Shown here piece by piece: positions 47,192 through 56,308 of a stretch of DNA of 64,000 bases. Origin of the DNA: Polaromonas vacuolata (lineage in GTDB: Bacteria; Pseudomonadota; Gammaproteobacteria; Burkholderiales; Burkholderiaceae_C); the NCBI RefSeq assembly GCF_012584515.1, contig NZ_CP051461.1, positions 2,599,501-2,663,500 on the forward strand, read 5' to 3'. Made by a program: the position numbers and the translations under genes. A model generated the notes under the pieces. It was not told the origin of the DNA. It did no database searches and saw only the letters and a program-made list of their open reading frames with translations. Position 1 is the first letter of the stretch, and each line of letters opens with the position of its first letter.

Positions 47192-50100
47192 GCTTTTTTT
47201 CCTCAATTTTTGGCGCTGTTTCAGCATCATTTTTAGCAGTCGCTTGCGGCTTCTTTTTGCCTTTGAAAAGGCTGCGAATCACGACAAAGAAAATAGGCAC
47301 GAAGAACACCGCTAACGCAGTCCCGGTGAGCATGCCGCCAACCACTGCAGTGCCGATGGCGCGCTGGCTAGCCGAGCTTGCGCCCGAGGCCAAAACCAGT
47401 GGCATCACGCCCAGCATAAACGCCAGCGAGGTCATCAAAATTGGCCTAAAGCGCATGCGTGCAGCGGTCAAAGCAGACTCGACCACGCCCTTGCCTTGGG
47501 CTTGTAACTCCTTAGCAAACTCGATAATCAAAATCGCGTTTTTCGCCGACAAACCGATGATGGTGACCAAGCCCACCTGAAAGTAAACGTCGTTGGAATA
47601 GCCACGCATCAAGGTGCCCAGAAGTACACCTAAAACGCCAAGTGGCACAACCATGATCACGGACAAGGGGATAGTCCAGCTTTCATACAGCGCAGCTAGG
47701 CACAAGAACACCGCAAGAATGGCGAATACATAAAGAATCGTGGCTTGCGAGCCCGCCGCCTTTTCTTCACGCGACTGACCGGCCCACTCATAACCAAAGC
47801 CAGCAGGCAGTTGGGTAGCGAGTTTTTCCATCTCTAGAATTGCAGCGCCGGTACTAAAGCCCGGTGCCACACTGCCGCTAATTCGCATCGCGGGATAGCC
47901 GTTAAAGCGCACGGTTTGCTGCGGACCTTTTACCCAGCGCGTGCTGGCAAAAGCCGATAGCGGAACGGGCTGACCCTTGGCATTGGCGGCATTGAGTTTG
48001 AGTAAGTCATCAGACTGCATGCGGAAAGGCGCATCTGCCTGAACAATCACGCGTTGCAAACGGCCTTGATTCGGAAAGTCATTGATAAAGCTCGAACCCA
48101 GCGCAGTCGACAGTGTTGCATTGATGGCATCAAAACCCACGCCTAGCGCATTGGCCTTATTGCGGTCTATATCCAGCTGCAACTGAGGCGCGTCTTCCAA
48201 ACCTTCTGGCCTGACTTGCGCCAGTATTGGGCTCTTAGCAGCGAGGCCTAGCAGCTGTCCACGCGCTGCCAACAAGGCATCGTGACCCAAACCGGCGCGG
48301 TCTTGCAGCCTAAAGGTAAAGCCAATGGCATTGCCTAACTCAGGGATGGGAGGCGGGCTAAGCGGGAGAATAAACGCATCCCGAATACCGGACAAAGCAC
48401 CCATGGCTCGCCCAGCAATACCTTCGGCTGTTTGCCCTTCGCCACTGCGCTCAGACCAATCTTTGAGCGTGACAAAGGCCAACGCCGCGTTCTGACCTCG
48501 GCCAGAAAAACTAAAGCCCAGCACGCCCACCATGCTTTTAACTTCAGGTTGCTTAAGCATGTAGTCTTCGACCTGCTCCACCACAGCCGTGGTGCGCTCT
48601 TGCGTCGCACCCGGCGGCAACTGAATATTTACCAGCAAAGTACCTTGGTCTTCTGCCGGCAAAAAGGAAGTTGGCAAACGCACATAGATCACGCCCACCA
48701 CCGCAATAATCGCAGCCCAAATGACTAAGTAGCGACTTGCGCGTTTGAGCAAACGCGCAACTATGCTTTCATAGCCCTTGGCAGTGCTGTCGAACTTGCG
48801 GTTAAACCAGCCGAAGAAACCTTTTTTCTCCATGTGGTGACCGGCTTTTACTGGCTTGAGCAAGGTGGCGCACAGCGCGGGTGTGAGCGACAGCGCCATA
48901 AAGGCTGAAAAACCAATCGCAGCGACCATCACGGCGGAGAACTGGCGGTAAATATTGCCAATTGAGCCGGCGAAAAAGGCCAGCGGCACGAAGACTGAAA
49001 TCAAAACCACGGTCACACCAATAATGGCGCCCGAGATCTGACCCATGGCTTTGCGCGTGGCGTCTAGTGGCGAGAGCCCCTCCTCGCTCATGATGCGTTC
49101 GACGTTTTCGACCACCACAATCGCATCATCGACGACGATACCAATCACCAGCACCATGCCAAACATGGTCAGCACATTGATCGAAAAACCCAGCGCTAAC
49201 AAGGTCGCAAAAGTGCCCAATAACGCTATAGGTACGACCAGAGTTGGGATGATGGTGTAGCGAATGTTCTGCAAGAACAAATACATCACCAAGAACACCA
49301 AAATAACGGCTTCGATCAAAGTCGTCGTTACCTGAGTGATGGACAGACGCACGAAGTTTGAACTGTCGTAAGGAATGGCGTATTTCACACCAGATGGAAA
49401 GTAAGGTGTGAGCTCGTCCATCTTGTCGCGTACCGCTTTTGCGGTGGCTATTGCGTTGCCGCCTGGCGCTAACTGCACGCCAACAGCGGTCGCGGGCTGA
49501 CCGTTGAGTCTTGCAGAAGTGGTGTAGTTTTGCGCACCCAGTTCGATGCGGGCAACGTCTTTTAACCGTACGGTTGAGCCATCAGTATTAGCGCGCAGCA
49601 CAATCTGACCGAATTGCTCGACATTTGACAGCTGACCATTGACCACTACCGTGGCGGCAATGCCCTGACCGGGCACTATGGGTAAATCACCAATAGTGCC
49701 GGAAGCGACCTGCGCATTTTGTTGCCTTATCGCAGTATTGACGTCGCTTGATGACAAGCCAAAACCGTTTAACTTAGCCGGGTCTATCCAAATACGCATA
49801 GCGCGTTCAGTACCAAACAACTGAGCTTGGCCAACGCCTGCGACACGTTGAATTTCGGGCAACACATTGCGCGAAGCGTAGTCACCTAATCCGATTGGAT
49901 CTAGCGCAGGGTCATCAGAAGACAGCAGCACGAACATCAAGTAGTTTGAGTTGGCCTTGTCAACCAAAACGCCTTGCTGCGAGACTACCGACGGCAGGCG
50001 CGGCGTTGCCCGCGAGAGCCGGTTTTGTACGTCGACCTGAGCCAGATCGGGGTTGGTACCCGGCTCAAAACTCAAGGTGATGTTGCCAGTGCCGTTAGCT

Positions 50101-50348
50101 TGAGCGACTGACTCCATATAAATCAGACCGGGCGAGCCATTCATCTCGCGCTCGATCACGCTGATCACACTTTCTTCGAGTACTTTAGCGGAAGCACCCG
50201 GGTAACTCGCCGTCACCACAATCGATGGCGGCGCGACTCTCGGATACTGTGAAATCGGCAGCTGGGTGACAGCAAGACTGCCCAACACGATGATGAAGAT
50301 TGCAAGTACCCATGCAAAGATGGGTCTGTCAATAAAAAACTTTGCCAT
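47184..50348 (-). CDS. RND multidrug efflux permease (AcrB/MexB, HAE1 family)
   Basis: A 1054-aa inner-membrane proton/drug antiporter. The start MAKFFIDRPIFAWVLAI is the family hallmark. Two large periplasmic loops and 12 membrane helices follow. The proton-relay Asp pair lies in VGIVVDDAIVVVENVERIM (TM4), and SLTPALCATLLKP and LVTIIGLSAKNAILIIEFAKE (TM10-11 region) match HAE1 pumps. It forms the pump with the adaptor (12 bp upstream in the operon) and the OprM-like channel. The start has a good ribosome binding site (AAGGAGCTAG). Substrates are probably hydrophobic or amphiphilic toxic compounds, by family. Confidence 0.95.
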   Translation of the reverse strand: MAKFFIDRPIFAWVLAIFIIVLGSLAVTQLPISQYPRVAPPSIVVTASYPGASAKVLEESVISVIEREMNGSPGLIYMESVAQANGTGNITLSFEPGTNPDLAQVDVQNRLSRATPRLPSVVSQQGVLVDKANSNYLMFVLLSSDDPALDPIGLGDYASRNVLPEIQRVAGVGQAQLFGTERAMRIWIDPAKLNGFGLSSSDVNTAIRQQNAQVASGTIGDLPIVPGQGIAATVVVNGQLSNVEQFGQIVLRANTDGSTVRLKDVARIELGAQNYTTSARLNGQPATAVGVQLAPGGNAIATAKAVRDKMDELTPYFPSGVKYAIPYDSSNFVRLSITQVTTTLIEAVILVFLVMYLFLQNIRYTIIPTLVVPIALLGTFATLLALGFSINVLTMFGMVLVIGIVVDDAIVVVENVERIMSEEGLSPLDATRKAMGQISGAIIGVTVVLISVFVPLAFFAGSIGNIYRQFSAVMVAAIGFSAFMALSLTPALCATLLKPVKAGHHMEKKGFFGWFNRKFDSTAKGYESIVARLLKRASRYLVIWAAIIAVVGVIYVRLPTSFLPAEDQGTLLVNIQLPPGATQERTTAVVEQVEDYMLKQPEVKSMVGVLGFSFSGRGQNAALAFVTLKDWSERSGEGQTAEGIAGRAMGALSGIRDAFILPLSPPPIPELGNAIGFTFRLQDRAGLGHDALLAARGQLLGLAAKSPILAQVRPEGLEDAPQLQLDIDRNKANALGVGFDAINATLSTALGSSFINDFPNQGRLQRVIVQADAPFRMQSDDLLKLNAANAKGQPVPLSAFASTRWVKGPQQTVRFNGYPAMRISGSVAPGFSTGAAILEMEKLATQLPAGFGYEWAGQSREEKAAGSQATILYVFAILAVFLCLAALYESWTIPLSVIMVVPLGVLGVLLGTLMRGYSNDVYFQVGLVTIIGLSAKNAILIIEFAKELQAQGKGVVESALTAARMRFRPILMTSLAFMLGVMPLVLASGASSASQRAIGTAVVGGMLTGTALAVFFVPIFFVVIRSLFKGKKKPQATAKNDAETAPKIEEKKHD

Positions 50349-50360
50349 GCGTCTAGCTCC

Positions 50361-51653
50361 TTACTTCGCGCTTGCGGCGGCAGATGCGGCGGCGGGTGCG
50401 GCGGCGGGTGCGGCAGATGCGGCGCCAACCGGTGCTGCGGCGGCAGGCGCTAAAGCCTTCTCACCAGTCGCAGATAAAGGTTTGAATGGCACGGCCTTGA
50501 CAGTCGCGCCGGGGCGGAGTTTTTGAAACCCGTCAACCATGACTTGTTCGCCATTTTTCAAACCGTCCAGCACTACCCAACGACCATTTTGGGAGTCGCC
50601 AAGCTTGATGTTACGTGGAGAAACCTTGCCACTCGCATCCACAATCATGACCGTATCACCGGCTCCAGAGCGCATCACCGCCTGCTGCGGCAGGGTCACT
50701 GCATTGATTGCTTGCGCTTGCTCTAGGCGTACCCGCACATACAGTCCTGGCAACAATATGCCCTTTGGATTGGGTACCTCGGCACGCAAGGTGATCTGGC
50801 CGCTGGTCTGGTCAACACTTAAATCAGAAAACAGTAAGCGACCGGGCAATGGATAAACGCTGCCGTCTTCAAGCACTACGCGAATACTGGCCGCTTCCGT
50901 GCCACTGGCTTGTTTGAGTTGGCCACTGGCCAGCGATTTGCGCAGTTGCATCACATCGGCAGCCGATTGCGTGAAGTTCACATACATGGGGTTGGTCTGC
51001 TGAATCACCGCCAACTGGGTCGCTTCACCTTGACCGACGAGAGCACCTTCGGTCACCAAGGTGCGGCCGATACGACCCGATATCGGGGCAGTCACATTGG
51101 TATAAGCCAGATTGATGCTGGCAGTCTGCACGTTAGCCTTGGCGACGGCGACGTCTGCTTGGGCGACTTTTTGCGCCGCAACCGCAGTCGCATATTCCTG
51201 CTTACTCACTGCATTGGCTTGGACCAGAGGCTTATAGCGTTCGGCTAGGCTGCTAGCTTGAGCTTCATTGGCCTCGGCACGTGTTTGACCGGCTTTAGCG
51301 CTGGCGAGCAGCGCAGCGAAAGGAGCGGAATCTATGCTGAAAAGGGCTTGACCAGACGTCACATCGCTACCTTCGCGAAACAAGCGTTTTTGCAAAATAC
51401 CCGCGGCTCTGGCCCTGACTTGAGCAATCCGTGAGGCCTCAAGACGGCCTGGCAATTCGGTGGTCAAGCGTACATCGCCCTGGGCAACCGTGATCACACC
51501 CACTTCAGCCGGAGGTGGTGCTGCAGGCGCACTGCCGCCAGACTTGCCGCAGGCCGCAAGCAATACAGTAGAAAGCGCCAATGCCAGCAGATGCGGCTGA
51601 AAAACTGACTTGGGGAGAATCGATAATAGCGAGGTCATACGTTGTGCGGGCAT
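50361..51653 (-). CDS. RND periplasmic adaptor subunit (AcrA/MexA family)
   Basis: A 430-aa membrane-fusion lipoprotein. The lipobox LLAACGKS gives an N-terminal lipid anchor. It has beta-barrel and lipoyl segments (VRARAAGILQKRLFREGSDV), an alpha-hairpin (about residues 100-170), and the second lipoyl half in YTNVTAPISGRIGRTLVTEGALV. The C-terminal 40 residues are an unusual Ala-rich tail made by GCG/GCC-rich DNA (about 50364-50450). It is the first gene of the efflux operon and is divergent from the TetR regulator, with an AcrR-like operator between. A second ATG (51638) is possible. Confidence 0.93.
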   Translation of the reverse strand: MPAQRMTSLLSILPKSVFQPHLLALALSTVLLAACGKSGGSAPAAPPPAEVGVITVAQGDVRLTTELPGRLEASRIAQVRARAAGILQKRLFREGSDVTSGQALFSIDSAPFAALLASAKAGQTRAEANEAQASSLAERYKPLVQANAVSKQEYATAVAAQKVAQADVAVAKANVQTASINLAYTNVTAPISGRIGRTLVTEGALVGQGEATQLAVIQQTNPMYVNFTQSAADVMQLRKSLASGQLKQASGTEAASIRVVLEDGSVYPLPGRLLFSDLSVDQTSGQITLRAEVPNPKGILLPGLYVRVRLEQAQAINAVTLPQQAVMRSGAGDTVMIVDASGKVSPRNIKLGDSQNGRWVVLDGLKNGEQVMVDGFQKLRPGATVKAVPFKPLSATGEKALAPAAAAPVGAASAAPAAAPAAASAAASAK

Positions 51654-51757
51654 ACGTCTTCCTTAAAAATAAGCGCTGCTAAAAATAGGTGGGGGAAAAT
51701 AGAACCGATCAGATCAACATAGCGTGAAGCGAGTCTGATGGATTTAAATCAACGCTG

Positions 51758-51787
51758 GATTTTACATACATTGATGAATGTAAAATC
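51758..51787. promoter_or_regulatory. AcrR-like operator palindrome
   Basis: A 14-bp inverted repeat with one mismatch and a 2-bp centre (GATTTTACATACAT-TG-ATGAATGTAAAATC). Its core TACATACATT..ATGAATGTA closely resembles the known E. coli AcrR site (TACATACATTTGTGAATGTA). It lies between the divergent adaptor and TetR-family genes, 36 bp before the regulator's start, so it probably mediates repression of the pump and autoregulation. Confidence 0.85.
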
Positions 51788-51822
51788 ATTGTCGCTAGTA
51801 ATTACCCTAGGAAAGAACCGCT

Positions 51823-52464
51823 TTGGCACGTAGGACAAAAGAAGAAGCCCTTGAAACCAGATTCAGCCTGCTCGATGCGGCTGAATTATTATTCCAGCGC
51901 CAAGGTGTTTCACGCACATCACTCAAAGACATCGCCAGCGAGGCTGGCACTAGCCGGGGCGCAATTTACTGGCACTTTAAAGATAAGGCCGATCTTTTTA
52001 ACGCCATGATGGAACGCGTCACCTTGCCGCTAGAGCAGGTGTTTGAAAACTTAGACCAAAACGCTCAAGAAGATACTTTGACGCATCTCAGGCAGGTGAT
52101 GGAAGGAACTTTGCTTCTTATCACCAACGATAAGCGTACTCGGCGTGTGCTGGAGGTGGCCACCCACAAGGTCGAATATGTAGACGAGTTGCAATCCGTT
52201 CGCCTACGGCATCTGGCCGTGCGCAATATTTTCTTGGGTGAAATGGAAAAGGGTTTAAAGCAGGCAGCAGCAGAGCAATCTCTAATCATGCCTTTGACAA
52301 ACGCTGAGGCCGCTCAAGGCCTGCACGCTTTGACAGATGGATTAATACAAAATTGGCTGCTGGACCCACAGGTTTTCGAGCTAGCCGAAAAGGGCACTCG
52401 GTTGATTGACGTTTATTTAGCAGGCTTAGGTTTTAGCCTCAAACCACTTAGCCGCCCAGCTTGA
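51823..52464 (+). CDS. TetR/AcrR family repressor of the efflux operon
   Basis: A 213-aa regulator. The N-terminal helix-turn-helix is ARRTKEEALETRFSLLDAAELLFQRQG, followed by SRTSLKDIASEAGTSRGAIYWHFKDKADLF, close to AcrR/TtgR/MtrR. The C-terminal part is a ligand-binding helical domain. It starts with TTG (51823), preceded by AGGAAAG. It lies divergent to the adaptor gene, with an AcrR-like palindrome between them. It should repress the pump and release DNA when bound to pump substrates. Confidence 0.9.
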   Translation: MARRTKEEALETRFSLLDAAELLFQRQGVSRTSLKDIASEAGTSRGAIYWHFKDKADLFNAMMERVTLPLEQVFENLDQNAQEDTLTHLRQVMEGTLLLITNDKRTRRVLEVATHKVEYVDELQSVRLRHLAVRNIFLGEMEKGLKQAAAEQSLIMPLTNAEAAQGLHALTDGLIQNWLLDPQVFELAEKGTRLIDVYLAGLGFSLKPLSRPA

Positions 52465-52481
52465 AAAGCTGACAAACTTTA

Positions 52482-53120
52482 TTAATGCAAATGCCTAGGT
52501 TTGCGTCCGCCGCCGTGTCCTGATCCACCCTGCGAGCCGCCTAAGCCTCTGGGTGGTTTACCCAATTGCATGGAGCTGACCAATGCATCAAAACGCTCGG
52601 TAAACAGTTTGTCGACTGCTGCAACCACATCGCCCAACTCCGAGGCGTCGAAGTGCCGTTCCATTAAACCAATCATGTCTTGCACCAGTAAATCGCGCTG
52701 TACCTGCATGATGGCCGCTGGCGTAGGGCCGACGAAGTACATGGCGAAGTCGTCCCGCGCTTCTTGGTTGTGGTCGTCTTCCTCATCGTCATCATCAAAG
52801 TCGGAATCGTAAAACGTCACTTCGATGGGCGCGCCGTCTTGAGCCAGCTCGTTGAGCGCCATGCACATTTCATCAAGCGCCTGACGAAAATCTTCATCGC
52901 CGGGCACAGTCCAGCAAATCATCAAAACGTGTTGAGCTGCGTCAAAACGGATGCCGGGCTCTTCTTCGTAACTGCTTTCTGCCGCCGCTGCAAGCGACTT
53001 GGAGCCGTTGTATTTCCACAGTGGCTTAAGAGCCTCCTGCAGCTGTTCAAACGTGACTTCCTCGCGCAGCGGGACTTCGCCATGCACATGGATTTCGAAG
53101 GGGGTGTTGTAACTAGCCAT
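52482..53120 (-). CDS. Acidic hypothetical protein
   Basis: A 212-aa protein I cannot assign to a characterised family. It is cytoplasmic in appearance. The middle holds a very acidic stretch (DSDFDDDDEEDDHNQEARDD), and the C-terminus is Gly/His/Arg-rich (GGSGHGGGRKPRHLH), possibly metal-binding. The N-terminal half (IHVHGEVPLREEVTFEQLQEAL) has the look of a folded domain conserved in Burkholderiales; that impression is from memory only. ATG 53120 is preferred over a TTG one codon before. It is convergent with the TetR gene. Confidence 0.7.
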   Translation of the reverse strand: MASYNTPFEIHVHGEVPLREEVTFEQLQEALKPLWKYNGSKSLAAAAESSYEEEPGIRFDAAQHVLMICWTVPGDEDFRQALDEMCMALNELAQDGAPIEVTFYDSDFDDDDEEDDHNQEARDDFAMYFVGPTPAAIMQVQRDLLVQDMIGLMERHFDASELGDVVAAVDKLFTERFDALVSSMQLGKPPRGLGGSQGGSGHGGGRKPRHLH

Positions 53121-53763
53121 CAAACGATCTTAACCCCAGAGTGGGTACCTAAACACCAAATAAAAGTCCTTTTGCATGCCCTGCACTTGATGCGAAGTCG
53201 ATAGTAAAGCGCTAGGCCTGTCGTGCCTGAAGATTCGGTGTCTAAGTCACTTTGACAATGAACTTTTATCACTGTGTTTTGATTTTTCTAATTTATTTTT
53301 TTGTATTCGTACTGCTACGCCTGAACACCTAGTAGCCAGTATGTTTACTGCCGAAAAATAATAAAAATTATGTGTTTGGCAACTTTTTTTTAGCCTCAGC
53401 GCACAGTGGAAAAACCGTCAAAGTCAGCATTTGCACTCAATTGAGAATGATTCGTATTTGCGTATAGAATAAATACTCGATGAAACGGATCGCCAATCTA
53501 AGACCGCTCTTACTGAACTCATTCTCCGAATTAACCAGCCCATTCATGAATTTTTGCAAAAAAAATGGATAAGTCTTAAATAGTGACTGACTTGAGCACA
53601 TTGACTGTGCTGCATTAGGGCTAGTCATCTTTACGGGCTTATTCACACCAAATAGAGCGACGCTGACCAGCAGGAGATTCAACAGCCTGATCAACACACC
53701 TTAAACGGATAAGACCAAAGTTCATCTTTATTTTCACAACGCCAAATGGCAGGAGTCAACACC
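53121..53763. other. Intergenic region upstream of the DUF2325 gene
   Basis: About 640 bp, AT-rich in the middle. It contains a possible Fur box (53440-53461). I see no convincing gene; one 86-codon frame on the minus strand (53437-53697) lacks recognisable features. Confidence 0.4.
53440..53461. promoter_or_regulatory. Possible Fur box
   Basis: The segment TTGAGAATGATTCGTATTTGC matches about 12 of 19 positions of the classical Fur consensus (GATAATGATAATCATTATC), with a good first half (GAGAATGAT) and weaker second half. It lies about 300 bp upstream of the DUF2325 gene. Confidence 0.35.
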
Positions 53764-55086
53764 ATGTGCGAGCACGATGCAGAAAATTTCAACGTCATAA
53801 ATATCCACAATGACAGTTGTGAGGTAACAGTAAGCAGCACGCAATCGACCGGTTCCCGACGACGACGACTTTGGGACTTGCCGCATCAATGCCATTGTTC
53901 TGTCGTAGGTGTTTGTTTGCCGTTGGACGCGTTAAAGCGACTCATAAACAAGGCTTTATATCAGCACAAAGTTTTGGCAGACGACTATGAGTTGCATCTT
54001 GGTGCAGTGGCTGAATGCACGCAACGCAACCGCTTGTCTGAGCTAATGCAGACCGAGTTAGATTCACGCTACATCCCTGAAATTCAATTATTCAAAGCAG
54101 CCAAGACTACCAATGCAGTGGCGCAATTGTGGGCGTCTACAGCAAATACAAGCAATGTGGCGGGTGCATTTTGGGCGGCGTTAACCCACCCACGTTGTGA
54201 TGATGTTTTGCAAGAAGTCTTATGCCGCGACATGCACATGCTGCAGCACCAAGTGGGCGCTAGCGCGCGGATTGAAATCGAAAAATTTAATGCACTTCTA
54301 AACGAAAACGCGATCCTGGCCAGAGAACTCGCAAAAGTTCAAGCGCGTAGTACGCGGCTGTTAGCAGAAAAATCCAGAGAGGCCGAACGCCTGCAGCTTG
54401 AGCTCATGCAAATGCGCGCTGAACTGGCGGGTAAAGACTGCCGCATCGTTTTTTTATCTGAAAATTTAATCAAGCTCAAATCGGCCACACCCGACTTTGA
54501 TGCGGGCGAGCGCTTGCAAAAAATAGTAGCACAAAAAAAGGTCCGTCAATCAGAGCTGGAAAAACAAAATCTTGAATTACGCCAAAAACTACGCACTACA
54601 ACCAAGTCTTTGGAGACCTTTCAACAAGTTGTAGCCCATGCAGCAAGAACCCAGCTGGCACAACAAACAGAGATACACGCAGCACCCATCACACTGCATT
54701 TAAATCACAAAACTGTGTTGTGTGTGGGCGGGCGTAGCGGCAGCATTGCCAACTATAGAGATGTGATTGAGAAGGTTGGCGGGCGCTTCGCCCATCATGA
54801 CGGTGGTATTGAAGATCGATCGAATATTTTGGATGCCAGCTTAGCCGCAGCAGACTTGGTTATTTGCCAAACTGGCTGCATTAGCCACAACGCTTATTGG
54901 AAAGTAAAAGACTTTTGCAAACGCACCGGAAAACGCTGCGTATTTGTTGAAAACCCAAGTGTTTCGTCACTGACCAGAGGCTTAGAACAAATCACCACAA
55001 ACGATCTGAACACAAATTCCCTCAAACATGAGGTGTTAGTCAGCAGCAACGAAAAAATACAGTCCGTCATTGTTTCTAACTCTTAA
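53764..55086 (+). CDS. DUF2325 domain protein with central coiled coil
   Basis: A 440-aa cytoplasmic protein. An N-terminal region with closely placed cysteine and histidine residues (DLPHQCHCSVVGVCL) is followed by a helical part and a long coiled coil (about residues 165-300, rich in E, K, L and Q). The C-terminal DUF2325 domain (about residues 320-410) includes VLCVGGRSGSIANYRDVIE, GRFAHHDGGIEDR and VICQTGCISHNAYWKVKDFC. The family is of unknown function. The His and Cys residues in the domain suggest metal or redox sensing. ATG 53764 has AGGAG eight bases upstream and is preferred over ATG 53746. A possible Fur box upstream hints at iron regulation. Confidence 0.82.
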   Translation: MCEHDAENFNVINIHNDSCEVTVSSTQSTGSRRRRLWDLPHQCHCSVVGVCLPLDALKRLINKALYQHKVLADDYELHLGAVAECTQRNRLSELMQTELDSRYIPEIQLFKAAKTTNAVAQLWASTANTSNVAGAFWAALTHPRCDDVLQEVLCRDMHMLQHQVGASARIEIEKFNALLNENAILARELAKVQARSTRLLAEKSREAERLQLELMQMRAELAGKDCRIVFLSENLIKLKSATPDFDAGERLQKIVAQKKVRQSELEKQNLELRQKLRTTTKSLETFQQVVAHAARTQLAQQTEIHAAPITLHLNHKTVLCVGGRSGSIANYRDVIEKVGGRFAHHDGGIEDRSNILDASLAAADLVICQTGCISHNAYWKVKDFCKRTGKRCVFVENPSVSSLTRGLEQITTNDLNTNSLKHEVLVSSNEKIQSVIVSNS

Positions 55087-55123
55087 ACACCAGCAGTCGT
55101 TTGTGACAAAAGGTGGACAAAAA

Positions 55124-55154
55124 AAATCCGCCTAGCTGAACGCTAAGCGGATTT
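55124..55154 (+). terminator. Terminator after the DUF2325 gene
   Basis: A 13-bp inverted repeat with one mismatch (AAATCCGCCTAGC / GCTAAGCGGATTT, loop TGAAC), 38 bp after the stop. A/T-rich flanks on both sides allow termination in either direction. Confidence 0.8.
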
Positions 55155-55453
55155 AATAAATTTAAAATACTGATTGTCAGGTGGGCGAAACCGGAACCGC
55201 ATTTCATCTTGTAACCCTTATAAAGCCTAGGTTTTTTGTTTTCCACTTCATAAAGTACCAACATAAGTACCAACAAAAATAAATCTGTCTCTATAAATGG
55301 ACAGTTTGACGTAACCAGCGCCAAAGACAGGAAAACAGACCAGGCCTAGTTTTTCGCCATCACCGCAAATAGCGCAGGTCTTCAAACGACTTGATCGCCA
55401 AAGTATTGGTTAACAGCCAGAGGGATAAACACCACGCGTTTGTGAGCGTGAAT

Positions 55454-55648
55454 TTATCTAATTAGCTTGGCAAGTTCTTGGCAAGTTTTGGCCAGTACTT
55501 CAACGCCAGCTTGAGAAATTCCGACGATAGGCGCGGGCTTGAAATTGAAGTCCTGACCTGTAAAACGCTTGCAGTCAGGTGCGCTGCTCACTTCGCGCGC
55601 GTATGGACTCGGAAAATTCATGGTGAGCGTGCGTGGCGTGTTATCCAT
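55454..55648 (-). CDS. Doubtful small ORF, 64 aa
   Basis: A frame with unremarkable composition, including SPYAREVSSAPDCKRFTGQD and a C-terminal helix (GVEVLAKTCQELAKLIR). No ribosome binding site is evident at ATG 55648. I do not recognise it. It may be a relic of a larger gene. Confidence 0.25.
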   Translation of the reverse strand: MDNTPRTLTMNFPSPYAREVSSAPDCKRFTGQDFNFKPAPIVGISQAGVEVLAKTCQELAKLIR

Positions 55649-55737
55649 CTACACACAGTTATGCAGGCGGTTTGCTGGTTGCTGGCTTGTGATCGGCTAG
55701 TCATGTACTGAGCCAAGAAACCGGCGCAGTCAATCCC

Positions 55738-56063
55738 CTTGCAGGCCGTTCGAGACGTGGCATTTGCACCCCGCCATGACCGCGCCTAAAAACTCACTCG
55801 CAGTGGCGTGCGCGAGTTGGCATGAAGATAGCCCTAATTCTGGGGACATCTATTTGTTAGCAGGTGCGTGCGCAACGTTGCATAAATAGATGAAGCGCAA
55901 AGCCGCCGTATCTTTCCTCGCAGGCGCGTGCGTAATGTGGCATGGGTCGCGTTTCAAACGCGAGCAAGACGAGTACCTCGCAGTCGCGTGCGCAACATGA
56001 AATACTGAACTGAAAAATCAGCGTAGTTAATGCCAACTCGCAAGAGTGTGCTTAGGTCTGCAC
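55738..56063. CRISPR. Degenerate CRISPR-like array: six 27-bp repeats with 60-bp period, no cas genes
   Basis: Repeat units start at 55738, 55797, 55857, 55917, 55977 and 56037. The derived consensus is CTCGCAGGCGCGTGCG followed by CAACGTGGCAT (27 bp). Identities to it are, in order, about 21 (with a 1-bp deletion), 22, 23, 25, 23 and 16 of 27. All five intervals are exactly 33 bp and unrelated to each other. The 60-bp period and the equal spacer lengths match type I-E/I-F array geometry. However, the repeats are far more divergent than in an active array, the consensus is not one I know, and no cas gene is in the window. The last unit is the most decayed, as at a trailer end. The strand of transcription is unknown. 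Confidence 0.5.
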
Positions 56064-56308
56064 GTCAACGCAACTTTACGTACACCCTTCAGGTCGCTTA
56101 GCGGCTTTTGGTTACTGGTGATTTCTCATCCTTTGCAGCCTTGGTATGGCCTAGCCCATTCCCACCAAAATAGACCAAGGAAAAATTTCCTGCGCCTCCC
56201 AAGACCTGCATCACCATCTTCAAAAAGTCAGAGTGCATCAATTCGGCTTTTTTGATTTCATTTTGATTAATCTGAGCGGGTGATTTTTTGTCCACGTGGG
56301 ATAACAGT

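Noticed and set aside
53437..53697. 86-codon frame on the minus strand
   Set aside because: It lies in an AT-rich intergenic region, has no ribosome binding site or recognisable domain, and its end overlaps the possible Fur box.
55155..55460. Possible tRNA or integrase attachment site after the DUF2325 gene
   Set aside because: The repeated AAGTACCAAC words and hairpins caught attention, but no cloverleaf, integrase gene or matching second attachment site could be established.
56097..56123. Seventh unit of the CRISPR-like array, one period after the last repeat
   Set aside because: Only about 11 of 27 positions match the consensus, which is close to chance.
56098..56295. 65-codon minus-strand frame starting with GTG (DKKSPAQINQNEIKK...)
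   Set aside because: The composition is protein-like, but no ribosome binding site is visible and it sits between two repeat arrays. Evidence is too weak to call a gene; it may be a relic.
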